NCBI GenBank assembly: GCA_024683255.1
Contig: JAIKYL010000153.1
Location: 1-18,624 of the forward strand
DNA: 18,624 bases
Direction: 5' to 3'
Source of the DNA: Bacteroidales bacterium
GTDB taxonomy: Bacteria; Bacteroidota; Bacteroidia; Bacteroidales; UBA932
Positions 1-6,927 of the stretch are shown here, piece by piece. The notes beneath the pieces were generated by a model, which had not been told where the DNA came from, made no database searches, and saw only the letters and a program-made list of their open reading frames with translations. The translations under genes and the position numbers were made by a program. Within the stretch, counting starts at the first letter, position 1. Each line of letters opens with the position of its first letter.

Positions 1-165
1 CATTCGGTGAACGAGTTTTGCACGGACTACATTGAGTATACACATGACATGTTTGCCCTCCTTTTTCTTCCGTTCGAAGTACTCTTTATATTCTCCTCCT
101 TTCATTTTGTATGCGACATTTATGGCACTTAGATGCAATAATTCCAATTTGCCGTTCTTGAAAGG
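1..165 (-). pseudogene. IS110-family transposase, C-terminal remnant, cut by window edge
   Basis: Reading the minus strand from 165 down to the window start gives 55 open codons with no start codon; a TGA stop lies just upstream in the same frame (166-168). The peptide begins PFKNGKLELLHLSAI and continues EYKEYFERKKKEGKH and LNVVRAKLVHRM. This matches the usual end of IS110/IS116/IS902 transposases: a leucine-rich helix, a YxERKxxEGK stretch, then a N-x-V-R-x-KL-V-x-R helix. Such transposases move insertion sequences using a RuvC-like N-terminal domain and a C-terminal Transposase_20 domain. Neither the catalytic N-terminal part nor the Transposase_20 core is visible upstream, so the 5' side is broken; the 3' end lies outside the window. 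The family call is from memory of conserved residues, without a database search. Confidence 0.55.
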
Positions 166-420
166 TCAACAACTGGAAGTGCTGTTTTCGCTTTTTTTCT
201 GCGAAAGTGTTAACCGCTACTTTTTATCCGCTATCCGTTTCCAAATGATCCCGTCTTTTCTGCAAAACCTTGTCTCAGCCTAATGCGGGTAGAGACTTTG
301 ATCTCTGCGTGTCAGCTAAAGACATGACTTGGACAGTGCCTTCTGGAAGAAAGTCTATAGAAATTATTTCGCCAAATAAGAATAAAATGCTATACTCGTG
401 GCGGAATAATTTTAGAATCC
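166..420. other. Gene-free, low-GC stretch
   Basis: No reading frame here has recognisable protein character on either strand. A small hairpin with six-base arms TTTCGC / GCGAAA (186-191 and 201-206) flanks a T-rich loop. I see no terminal inverted repeat, tRNA or promoter I would defend. It separates the transposase remnant from the ATPase remnant and is probably decayed DNA. Confidence 0.4.
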
Positions 421-879
421 ATGAAAGACCGAATCTTAGGAAGAGAGAGTGAGAAGGAAGTATTGACCTCTTTGTATCAGTCAAATAACGCTGAATTTCT
501 AGCCGTATACGGAAGACGGCGTGTAGGCAAGACAATCAGTTTACGCCTAAGGTGAACACTTGGCGTGGACTTGCATTCGAAGATGTATGTTTTGTCCATC
601 AGGAGGAAATCCGTTCCGCACTTGGCATTCGCGGCGTGCAGGCAGAGGTTTATCCTTGGCGGACAGGGGGAGAAGGAAAGACTGACGGCGCACAAATTGA
701 TATGCTCATCGACCGGGCTGACCGGGTGATGAATGTATGCGAAATCAAGTTCTCCAGAAGCGAGTTCGAGATTGACAAGAACTATGAAGCGGACCTTCGC
801 AGGAAAGTAGACGCGTAATATGTATAGTGGTCGCATCCAAAAGGTGGTTGTTATGGATGATTTGTTCCGGGAGGAATGA
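421..879 (+). pseudogene. DUF234-type AAA ATPase (ATPase_2 + PD-(D/E)XK-like), two internal deletions
   Basis: Three frames together spell pieces of one protein. The N-terminus (421 to about 535) reads MKDRILGRESEKEVL and then VYGRRRVGKT, a Walker A loop. A block in another frame (about 534-818) reads NTWRGLAFEDVC, TDGAQIDMLI and VCEIKFSRSEF, the C-terminal nuclease-like DUF234 region with a CEIK motif. The last block (817-879) reads NMYSGRIQKVVVMDDLF and ends at TGA 877-879, the normal end of the family. Intact members run to roughly 450 residues; about 150 codons remain here. The Walker B and sensor region is gone, and a second smaller gap lies at about 815-818. The protein cannot be functional as an ATPase. 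Intact relatives are accessory ATPases of unclear role, common in Bacteroidetes. The family match is from memory. Confidence 0.7.
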
Positions 880-900
880 TGCTTTATTCACGTAAGCCAG

Positions 901-930
901 TGCCGAAAAGTGACATTTTCGGCATTTTTT
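901..930 (+). terminator. Rho-independent terminator
   Basis: A perfect nine-base stem (901-909 with 916-924) closes a six-base loop and is followed by six T residues (925-930) on the plus strand. It lies 21 bases after the stop of the broken ATPase gene and so is most likely that gene's original terminator, still intact. Confidence 0.8.
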
Positions 931-1023
931 GTGTCCCGTCTGGACGGATGGATAGCCGTACCTTTGCAATCTGTGAAGAAGATAGGCGGTGACGCGAAGG
1001 ACTTGTCAAAGAATCTACTTCGT

Positions 1024-1263
1024 TTAAAAAATATTGCTCAGCTGCTCAAAGAGATAAGGTATATGGGCATAGGTGTCATCCCTGAGTCCAAGCCTTACCA
1101 TAATCAGATGCTTGTAGGGATTCACAAAGAGGACCTGTCCACGGATTCCCAATGCATAGTAGCCCGGGAATTCCGGCTTATCGGCCCCGATGCAACTGGT
1201 ATTGTACCAACAGAAGTGGTAGCCACCGCCAGCCCCACACCCAGAGACTGGACTTTGAGGATT
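1024..1263 (-). pseudogene. Beta-lactamase-related serine hydrolase, C-terminal remnant
   Basis: The minus strand from 1263 to the TAA at 1026-1024 encodes 79 residues with no start codon and a TAG immediately upstream. Features include GGGYHFCWYNTS, then YYALGIRGQVLFVNPYKHL and IMVRLGLRDD. This resembles the end of class C beta-lactamase-like serine hydrolases (Pfam Beta-lactamase, PF00144), where a GYGYxWW segment is followed by AxGxxGQxIYVNPxxxLVIVRLG. The catalytic SxxK and YxN motifs of such enzymes lie further upstream and are absent. A plus-strand reading frame covers the same DNA but has no family character, so I take the minus strand as the real signal. The assignment is by eye. Confidence 0.6.
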
Positions 1264-1293
1264 CTATCGTTTTTCGTTTTCATTCGAAATATG

Positions 1294-1301
1294 TATCTTT
1301 G
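1294..1301 (+). promoter_or_regulatory. Bacteroidetes -7 promoter element for the DUF5674 gene
   Basis: TATCTTTG fits the TAnnTTTG consensus and lies only six bases before the ATG at 1308. A T-rich stretch at 1271-1274 is a weak -33 candidate at 19 bases spacing. Transcription would begin at or next to the start codon, implying a leaderless or nearly leaderless mRNA. Confidence 0.55.
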
Positions 1302-1307
1302 TCAAAA

Positions 1308-1658
1308 ATGAGCGCTATGCAAATCCTTCAGCATCCCATCTCAAGAACAGAACTTACGGATATAGCCCAGAATACCTTTGGTGATATGGTAAAAGCCGTG
1401 GCCGATGTCAAGAAAGGCCTTCTTGCCCTTGATGCCGATTTGCACGCCGACTTGGAGCAAATGCTTCTGGAGGAGGGTTCTGCCCAGGAAAACCTGTGGG
1501 GGTTCAACCTTTGGGTGGAGGAGGAAGGCGAGGATTTCATAGAATACGATTCACTCATAAACATCCGGTCCTGGCAAGGCAACCCCTCAAGGGATGTGGA
1601 GGATCCGAATGTCCGGGAAGCCATCAAATCCATTGTCGTTAAATTCATAACAGCATAA
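1308..1658 (+). CDS. DUF5674 family protein
   Basis: The 116-residue product has the pattern I associate with DUF5674. It begins with ISRTELTDIAQNTFGDMVKAV, an N-terminal helical segment, followed by DVKKGLLALDADLHADLEQML. A WGFNLW strand and an acidic DFIEYDSLINIRSWQGN segment come next, and the protein ends with a VEDPNVREAI helix. It is small, has no signal peptide and is presumably cytoplasmic; the biochemical function is unknown. I chose the ATG at 1308 because it follows the promoter element by six bases; a second in-frame ATG at 1317 is the alternative. The open frame upstream of 1308 runs through the promoter and the hydrolase remnant and is not coding. Its TAA is followed directly by the ATG of the next gene, so the two are surely cotranscribed. 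Confidence 0.8.
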   Translation: MSAMQILQHPISRTELTDIAQNTFGDMVKAVADVKKGLLALDADLHADLEQMLLEEGSAQENLWGFNLWVEEEGEDFIEYDSLINIRSWQGNPSRDVEDPNVREAIKSIVVKFITA

Positions 1659-1988
1659 ATGCAACACCATTCCTTGGAAAATGGCCGCTGGGCCGAACTC
1701 ACTTTTCCGCAGCAGATGGCCAACATCGGCAGCGAGACTTCCCGTGTCTTGAAGGCCCTGGAAGCCGGGAAAGAAAGCCGTGCCCAGAGCGCCTTTGCCC
1801 GTTTTCAGGAACTCATAGATCTGACGATCCGATATGGAAGGATGGGCGAAAGCAAATCGGCCCGCAGTGCTATGTGGAAGGAGCTTTGCCGTTTCCGGGA
1901 GTTGTACTGCGCTGCCTTCCAGGAGCATAATCTCCCAGAACTTGTCGCTGCCAACCGGTATCTGGACCAATTTGCTTCCATCCGCTAA
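1659..1988 (+). CDS. Small helical protein of unknown function, partner of DUF5674 gene
   Basis: This encodes 109 residues, starting at the first base after the DUF5674 stop codon. It is predicted mostly helical and soluble, with no signal peptide. Conserved-looking features are ENGRWAEL near the N-terminus, NIGSETSRVLKALEAG (about residues 22-37) and FQELIDLTI, followed by an LCRFRELYC helix. I recall a widespread family of small bacterial proteins with the same GRW...NIGSEV.R...ALELLDLT...RLKE(L/I)CR(V/L)RE pattern, but I know no function or name for it. Direct abutment with DUF5674 implies translational coupling and a joint role. A two-gene toxin-antitoxin-like cassette is possible but not shown by the sequence. 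Confidence 0.75.
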   Translation: MQHHSLENGRWAELTFPQQMANIGSETSRVLKALEAGKESRAQSAFARFQELIDLTIRYGRMGESKSARSAMWKELCRFRELYCAAFQEHNLPELVAANRYLDQFASIR

Positions 1989-2030
1989 AGTTCGTTTTTC
2001 ACATCTGAGACATCATCGGCTCCGGAGGTA

Positions 2031-2062
2031 CTTGAGATACTGGTCGAATATGTCTATCTTTG
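2031..2062 (+). promoter_or_regulatory. Bacteroidetes promoter for the DUF1295 gene
   Basis: A -7 element TATCTTTG (2055-2062) is preceded at 20 bases by CTTG (2031-2034), close to the TTTG -33 consensus. The predicted transcript leader before the ATG at 2082 is short, under 20 bases, and contains no Shine-Dalgarno sequence. Confidence 0.6.
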
Positions 2063-2081
2063 TACCTCTAATTAACGTGTC

Positions 2082-3026
2082 ATGAAACTGAACATTGTCC
2101 CCATGGCTGTCCTGATCAGCCTTTCTTTGATTGCCTGCCCGCTCATGTATTATTTCGTAGGTCCCATGCTGGATGCGGACCAGCTGTCCGTCCTCAAGAC
2201 CCTGGGCATTATCTGCGGCTGCAGTGCACTGTTTTGTTTTGTCGTTGGAGAACTCAGCGGCAACAACTCCCAGATGGATAAGCTCTGGAGTCTGCTGCCC
2301 ATCGTCTATACCTGGGTCGTGGCCTACCATGGCGGCTTCAAGCTCCGCCTGGTGGTGATGGCCGTGCTGGCCACCCTCTGGGGCGCCCGCCTTACTTTCA
2401 ACTTTGCCCGGAAAGGCGCCTATCGGCTCAAATTCTGGGAAGGGGAGGAAGACTACCGCTGGAGCGTGCTCCGGGCCAGGAAGGACTTCCAGCCTCACTG
2501 GAAGTGGGTCATCTTCAATTTCTTCTTCATCTGCATCTATCAGAACCTGATTGTGCTGCTCATCACCTTCCCTTCCCTGGTGCTGATGCATTCCACCGCC
2601 CCCTTCAACTGGGTGGACGCAGTGGCCATCGTCGTGACCCTGGGCTCGCTCATCTATGAAACCATCGCCGACGAGCAGCAGTGGGCCTTCCAGACCACCA
2701 AATGGTCCATGATCAAAGCCGGCAAAAAGCTCGAAGAACTGCCGGAACCCTACTGCAAGGGCTTCAACACCACCGGTCTGTGGAAATGGAGCCGCCATCC
2801 CAACTACCTGGGCGAACAGGGTACCTGGGTAGGCTTCTATATCTTTACCATCGCAGCCGGTATGGGTGTGTTCAACTGGAGCGTGATTGGCGCGCTGCTG
2901 CTCATCGTCCTGTTCCTGGGCAGCTCTGCCTTTGCCGAGGACATCAGCGCCTCCAAGTATCCGCTCTACGCAGACTACTGCAAGACCGTCTCCAGGTATT
3001 TCCCGATCAAATCCAGCCAGTTATAG
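2082..3026 (+). CDS. DUF1295 / steroid 5-alpha-reductase-like membrane protein
   Basis: This 314-residue integral membrane protein has about seven to eight hydrophobic segments, at roughly residues 5-28, 40-57, 70-100, 142-170, 178-193, 247-263 and 265-283. Family hallmarks are the DEQQWAFQ segment (about 197-204) and the GLWKWSRHPNYLGEQG motif (about 232-247), which in the related reductases and isoprenylcysteine methyltransferases forms part of the cofactor site. A WGARLTFNFARKG stretch (about 100-112) is also typical. DUF1295 proteins are presumed NADPH-dependent reductases of lipid or steroid-like substrates, but the substrate here is unknown. The 3' end overlaps the convergent hydrolase gene by 52 bases. 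Both C-termini look genuine, because the YCKTVSRYFP tail is normal for this family. Confidence 0.85.
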   Translation: MKLNIVPMAVLISLSLIACPLMYYFVGPMLDADQLSVLKTLGIICGCSALFCFVVGELSGNNSQMDKLWSLLPIVYTWVVAYHGGFKLRLVVMAVLATLWGARLTFNFARKGAYRLKFWEGEEDYRWSVLRARKDFQPHWKWVIFNFFFICIYQNLIVLLITFPSLVLMHSTAPFNWVDAVAIVVTLGSLIYETIADEQQWAFQTTKWSMIKAGKKLEELPEPYCKGFNTTGLWKWSRHPNYLGEQGTWVGFYIFTIAAGMGVFNWSVIGALLLIVLFLGSSAFAEDISASKYPLYADYCKTVSRYFPIKSSQL

Positions 3027-4693
3027 CTGCCGGTGCCGGGCGCGGCGTCCCGCTGGAAACAGTGTTCCCGGAGGGCCAGGGTGTGTAGCTCGGCCGGGAT
3101 GCCCATGGCGCGGAGCTTCTCCCAGATTTTCACGGAACCGGTGGCGGCATACGGGTCGGCATCTCCGTGAATCAGGAGCATGGGGGCGGTGTGGAGGTCG
3201 AAGGAAAATTCCGGGACCAGGATATCCCCGTCTTCGTTGCCGTGGTGCAGATTGTGCCCATCGGCCCCGTCCGTGAGCGTATAGGCCGGATAAATGCCGA
3301 TGCCCCACTGCACCCGGCAGGAGAGTTCGTCAAGGGCATCAATCGGCAGATAGCTGCGGTGCAGGGACGAGGTGACGCCCATCAGGGTAAGATGGCCCCC
3401 GGCCGATGACCCCATGATGCCAATCCGGTCCGGGTCCAGCCCATAGGCGGCGGCCTGGCTTCGGACTACGCGTACCGCCCGCTGCAGGTCCTGCCAGGCG
3501 TTGGTGTGCTTGGCCAGCTTTTCCGGGCGCGGGGTGCGGTAGCGCATGGTTACCACCGTAATGCCCTTTTCGTTGAGGTAGCGCCTTGCGGGCGTTACTT
3601 CAAAGCTGCCGGTCCCGTTGCCCATGTAGGCCCCGCCGGAATAGATGATCTGGATGGCCCGGCTTTTCAGCTCCTTGGGGAAATGCCATTCAATGTAGGG
3701 CGTGCCCTGGTTCTCCTGCACATCCGGCATCTGGCCCTCCGGCCAGATGTCTTCCTTGATATACTGCGCGCGGTGCTCGTCCGAGGTGAATCGGCCGTCG
3801 ATCGGTTCTTCGGCCGCCAGCGGGCCCAGATAGCCCATCTGCCGCATGAATTCCACGCCCCGTTCCAGGCCGAAGGCGCCGTGCCCCTTGTTCGGGTACA
3901 GGTGCACTTCGGCGGGGATGCCCCGCTTACGGAGCTCCCGGTACACCAGGGTGGAACCCATCGGGGTGTAGGGGTCGTTTTCTCCGTGGTGCAGGCTCAT
4001 CGGGCAGGTTTTCTCATCGAAACGGAAAACGTCGGAAAGCTGTACGTCCGGACCATAGCCCTCCCGGGTGGCCGGCGTACCGGTCTCGCCGTCCGTCGTC
4101 GCATAGGCCGGTGCGTTGACAATGGCCCAGTTGATGTGGCAGGGGAGGTCGTCCAGGCGGTCCACCTTCTGATAGGCGGGCGTCTGGCTGCTCGTTGCCA
4201 GCAGCAGGGCCAGGTGAGAGCCGGCCGACATGGAAATGACGCCGATCTTTTCCGGGTCGAAGCCCCGTTTCCGGGCCTCGCTGCGCACCAGGCGCACGGC
4301 CCGCTGGCCATCCTCCCAGGCACTCTGGTAAATGGGCAGGCCCACCGGGCGGGGTGTCCGGTACACGAAGTTGACACACTGGACGCCCAGCTCCGTGAAA
4401 CGTTTGTGCCACAGCTCGATGAGTCCCACATCGCAGCAGTTCATGTAACTGCCGCCGGAGATGAGAATCATGCAGGCACCCGTAGGGTTTTGCGGCTTTT
4501 CAAACCATTCCAGATAGGGAATCCGGTGTTGGTCAGGGTTGAAACCGGCCTGGTCGGCCTCGTCGGTCATGGCGGCGATCTGTCCGGCCTGGGCATCCGG
4601 CATCCGGTCCTTGGGCCATACGCTCATGCGCTCCTGGGCGCTCAGCGACAGGCAGACAAGCAGGGTGGAAAGGAGAAGGAAAAAACGTTTCAT
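2975..4693 (-). CDS. Secreted two-domain alpha/beta hydrolase (tandem esterase/lipase-like)
   Basis: The 572-residue product has an N-terminal signal peptide (RFFLLLSTLLVCLSLSAQ, cleavage near residue 20). Two alpha/beta-hydrolase domains are joined head to tail, each opening with a WPxxxMPD motif. Domain 1 (about 22-290) has an oxyanion loop SGGSYM (79-84), a nucleophile Ser156 in SMSAG, Asp240 in HGEND and His271. Domain 2 (about 317-572) has SGGAYM (352-357), Ser430 in GSSAG, Asp513 in HGDAD and His544. Both catalytic triads therefore appear intact, although domain 1 has Ser where GxSxG has its first Gly. Secreted esterases of this type in gut Bacteroidales often deacylate plant polysaccharides, but the substrate cannot be read here. 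It is the last gene of the leftward operon, 15 bases after the dipeptidase. Confidence 0.85.
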   Translation of the reverse strand: MKRFFLLLSTLLVCLSLSAQERMSVWPKDRMPDAQAGQIAAMTDEADQAGFNPDQHRIPYLEWFEKPQNPTGACMILISGGSYMNCCDVGLIELWHKRFTELGVQCVNFVYRTPRPVGLPIYQSAWEDGQRAVRLVRSEARKRGFDPEKIGVISMSAGSHLALLLATSSQTPAYQKVDRLDDLPCHINWAIVNAPAYATTDGETGTPATREGYGPDVQLSDVFRFDEKTCPMSLHHGENDPYTPMGSTLVYRELRKRGIPAEVHLYPNKGHGAFGLERGVEFMRQMGYLGPLAAEEPIDGRFTSDEHRAQYIKEDIWPEGQMPDVQENQGTPYIEWHFPKELKSRAIQIIYSGGAYMGNGTGSFEVTPARRYLNEKGITVVTMRYRTPRPEKLAKHTNAWQDLQRAVRVVRSQAAAYGLDPDRIGIMGSSAGGHLTLMGVTSSLHRSYLPIDALDELSCRVQWGIGIYPAYTLTDGADGHNLHHGNEDGDILVPEFSFDLHTAPMLLIHGDADPYAATGSVKIWEKLRAMGIPAELHTLALREHCFQRDAAPGTGSYNWLDLIGKYLETVLQ

Positions 4694-4708
4694 AAGCGGG
4701 GTTTATTA

Positions 4709-6289
4709 TTATTGTCCGGGGACCAGGTAGCGGTCGCCGGTGTCGCGGGCTACGGCATCCCAGAAGGGCTGGTCGTAGCTGCCGGGCTGGTCGTTGTATT
4801 TGACAATGAGTTCGCGGGCCAGCCGGCTCCAGCGCTCCATCATCTGCCGGGTATAGGCAGCCGTCCGTTCGTTCAGGAAGGCGACCTGTTCCTCGGGTGT
4901 CAGTTCCCGGACGGCCGCTTCCACGGCCGCCTGGTCCTGGGCGAAGGCCTGCTCCAGTTCATTCCGGGCGGCCACCAGATCGCCCATCATGGCGCTGTAA
5001 CGGGGGTAAACCATGTTGGCCACCCAGTTGCACAGCCAGAAAGCGCCGCCTTCATCGAAGACGCCGTTCCGGTTATGCTCCGCCGCAAAGGCCGGCGGAA
5101 TCTCGGTGGTTCCGCAGTATACCGGCACATAGGCAATCATGGAAGGATCGTCACAGTTGAAGTAATAGACGCCTCCCACGGCATCCGGCAGCCAGGAGCG
5201 GAGCTGGGCAACGACCGAGAAACCGGCCTGCTGGGTGGAGATGGGCCGTTCCCGGAAATACTTCTTGCCCTCGGAGGTGAATCCCTTGGCGCGCGGGCGG
5301 TAGGGGGAGCTCCAGGGACCGGCCATCACATCGGCCGTCATATCCAGCGGCGTTCCTTCGAAGTGGTCGCGCATATCGGCCATGATTTCCTGCAGGGTGA
5401 CGGGCTTGTCGGGCTTGATCCACAGGGGCAGCTCGTCGCATACCTCGAACTGTCCGTTCAGGTAGGGGAGGAAGCTGTCCATGTAGGCCGGGTCGGTGTG
5501 ATGCCGAAAGACGCTCCACACGCGCGGCTCGCACAGGCGCATGGACGTAAAGTCGAAGGGGCAGTAGGCCTCGCGGAAGCTGAAGTCGGCGTCCTTGCCG
5601 CTGAAGTATCCCTTCTCGCGGGCGAAGGACACGACATCCTTGGAATAGAGGCAGTTCTCCTTGTCCTTGAAGGGGATTTTCCGGATACGGCTCTGGTTGG
5701 CATGGGCGCAGATGGCGTCGTCCGGCACGCGGAGCGCCACCCATACGGCGCCCGTTTTTCCGGGCCCTTTGCCGATGATTTCCATGATCCAGGCTTCCGA
5801 AGGGTCGCAGACCGAGAAGGTCTCGCCGGAATCGCAGTAGCCGTATTCGTTGGCCAGGCGCCCCATTTCCAGGATGGCTTCCCGGGCCGTGCGGCAGCGC
5901 TGGAGCGCCAGCTGCATCAGGTTGTCATAGCCCAGGATGCCCTCGGGGTCCTGCAGTTCCTCGCGTCCGCCGAAGGTGGTTTCCAGAATCGTGAGCTGAT
6001 GCTCGTTCATATATCCTACGACATTGTAGGTATAGGGGACCTGGTCTACATAGCCTTTGACCTCGCCCGGTTTCCAGAAATGGCGGATGGCGATCTTCTC
6101 GCCCGGGGCATGCTGCCCGGCGAGGGAATGGGTGAGCCAGCCGCTGTAGCCGAAGGTGTCGCAGTTGTAGGTGCAGATGACCGAGCCGTCGGCCGATGCC
6201 TTCTTGCCCACGATGATATTGGTGCAGGCAAAAACGGACAAGGCTCCTGTACAGAGGAGCCCCGCCACAGTCAGGAGTACTTTTTTCAT
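4709..6289 (-). CDS. C69 family dipeptidase (peptidase U34)
   Basis: The 526-residue product belongs to the N-terminal-nucleophile dipeptidases related to Lactobacillus PepD. A hydrophobic leader (residues 1-21) ends directly before Cys22 in ACTNIIVGKKASADGSVI, the conserved N-terminus of the mature enzyme, so signal cleavage or autoprocessing would expose the catalytic cysteine. Further family features are YNCDTFGYSGW (about 41-51), a YGYCDSGETFSVCDPSEAW segment (about 149-167) and a NCDDPSM stretch. It should cleave short peptides in the periplasm. It overlaps the upstream kinase-like gene by four bases (ATGA), indicating translational coupling. The context with a symporter fits peptide or amino-acid salvage; this is inference. 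Confidence 0.88.
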   Translation of the reverse strand: MKKVLLTVAGLLCTGALSVFACTNIIVGKKASADGSVICTYNCDTFGYSGWLTHSLAGQHAPGEKIAIRHFWKPGEVKGYVDQVPYTYNVVGYMNEHQLTILETTFGGREELQDPEGILGYDNLMQLALQRCRTAREAILEMGRLANEYGYCDSGETFSVCDPSEAWIMEIIGKGPGKTGAVWVALRVPDDAICAHANQSRIRKIPFKDKENCLYSKDVVSFAREKGYFSGKDADFSFREAYCPFDFTSMRLCEPRVWSVFRHHTDPAYMDSFLPYLNGQFEVCDELPLWIKPDKPVTLQEIMADMRDHFEGTPLDMTADVMAGPWSSPYRPRAKGFTSEGKKYFRERPISTQQAGFSVVAQLRSWLPDAVGGVYYFNCDDPSMIAYVPVYCGTTEIPPAFAAEHNRNGVFDEGGAFWLCNWVANMVYPRYSAMMGDLVAARNELEQAFAQDQAAVEAAVRELTPEEQVAFLNERTAAYTRQMMERWSRLARELIVKYNDQPGSYDQPFWDAVARDTGDRYLVPGQ

Positions 6290-6924
6290 GCGTTCAAATA
6301 GGCCAGGATGATATCTACCGCCTGCTCTTCACTCAGGGTGTCCATATTCAGGACCAGGTCGTAGTTATTGAGGTTATAGCGGCTGCTCCCGGTGTGCCGG
6401 CTCACATAGGTCTCACGGGCGGCATCCACTTTCTGGATCACTTCCTGGGCCTGTTCGCGCGTGAGTTCCTGTTTTTCCATGAGACGCGTGATGCGATGCT
6501 CCTCGGAAGCCCGGATAAAGATATCCACCTTGTTGGGACAGCCTTCGGTTACGAAGAAGGCCGAGCGTCCGGCAATGACGCAGGAACCCTCTTCCACGAG
6601 CTCCCGGAGAATCTCCGCCTCGGCCGCAAAGACGGCGTCGGAGGTGACATCGGCCCGGAATTCGAGATGGCTGCCCTGGGGAAGGAAAGCGGAAGGCGGC
6701 GGGGCGGGGAAGACGAACTGGAAGAAGTCGTTAAGCCAGTTGGTTTTTTCTCCTTTGAGTTTTTCGATAGCCTCAGTGGTGAGGTTAAACTTCTCGCGCA
6801 GGGCCTTGATCAGGTCTTTGTCGCAGTAGCGTACGCCCAGCTTCTGGGCCAGGATGCGTCCTACGGTGCGACCGCCGGAACCGGCTTCGCGGTTGATCGT
6901 AATGACAAAAGGTTCGTTAAGCAT
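6286..6924 (-). CDS. Cytidylate kinase-like family protein
   Basis: The 212-residue cytoplasmic protein begins FVITINREAGSGGRTVGRILAQ, the modified P-loop region of the cytidylate-kinase-like family (Pfam PF13189). YCDKDLI (about 33-39), VIAGRSAFF (about 116-124), a basic VFIRA-type segment followed by RITRLM, and a C-terminal NNYDLVLNMDTL motif also match. Family members are inferred nucleotide or small-molecule kinases; this is not the housekeeping Cmk, and the substrate is unknown. The gene sits three bases after the symporter stop and overlaps the dipeptidase start by four bases, so it is expressed in step with transport and peptide hydrolysis. It has no counterpart in the right-hand operon. 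Confidence 0.85.
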   Translation of the reverse strand: MLNEPFVITINREAGSGGRTVGRILAQKLGVRYCDKDLIKALREKFNLTTEAIEKLKGEKTNWLNDFFQFVFPAPPPSAFLPQGSHLEFRADVTSDAVFAAEAEILRELVEEGSCVIAGRSAFFVTEGCPNKVDIFIRASEEHRITRLMEKQELTREQAQEVIQKVDAARETYVSRHTGSSRYNLNNYDLVLNMDTLSEEQAVDIILAYLNA

Positions 6925-6927
6925 AGA

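Noticed and set aside
123..137. A sigma-54-like TGGCAC...TGCA sequence
   Set aside because: The spacing between GG and GC is nine bases instead of ten, and it lies inside the transposase remnant with no gene placed to use it.
275..535. An 86-codon minus-strand open frame
   Set aside because: It has no recognisable domain and is antisense to the readable N-terminus of the broken ATPase.
959..966. A promoter-like TACCTTTG on the plus strand
   Set aside because: It fits TAnnTTTG, but no plausible gene begins downstream before 1308 and no -33 box stands at the right distance.
910..1311. A 133-codon plus-strand open frame
   Set aside because: It starts inside the terminator hairpin loop, has no family character, and overlaps the better-supported minus-strand hydrolase remnant and the start of the DUF5674 gene.
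3506..6301. A 931-codon plus-strand open frame
   Set aside because: It lies antisense across the hydrolase and dipeptidase genes. Its peptide is low in complexity and matches no family; it follows from GC-rich third positions on the coding strand.
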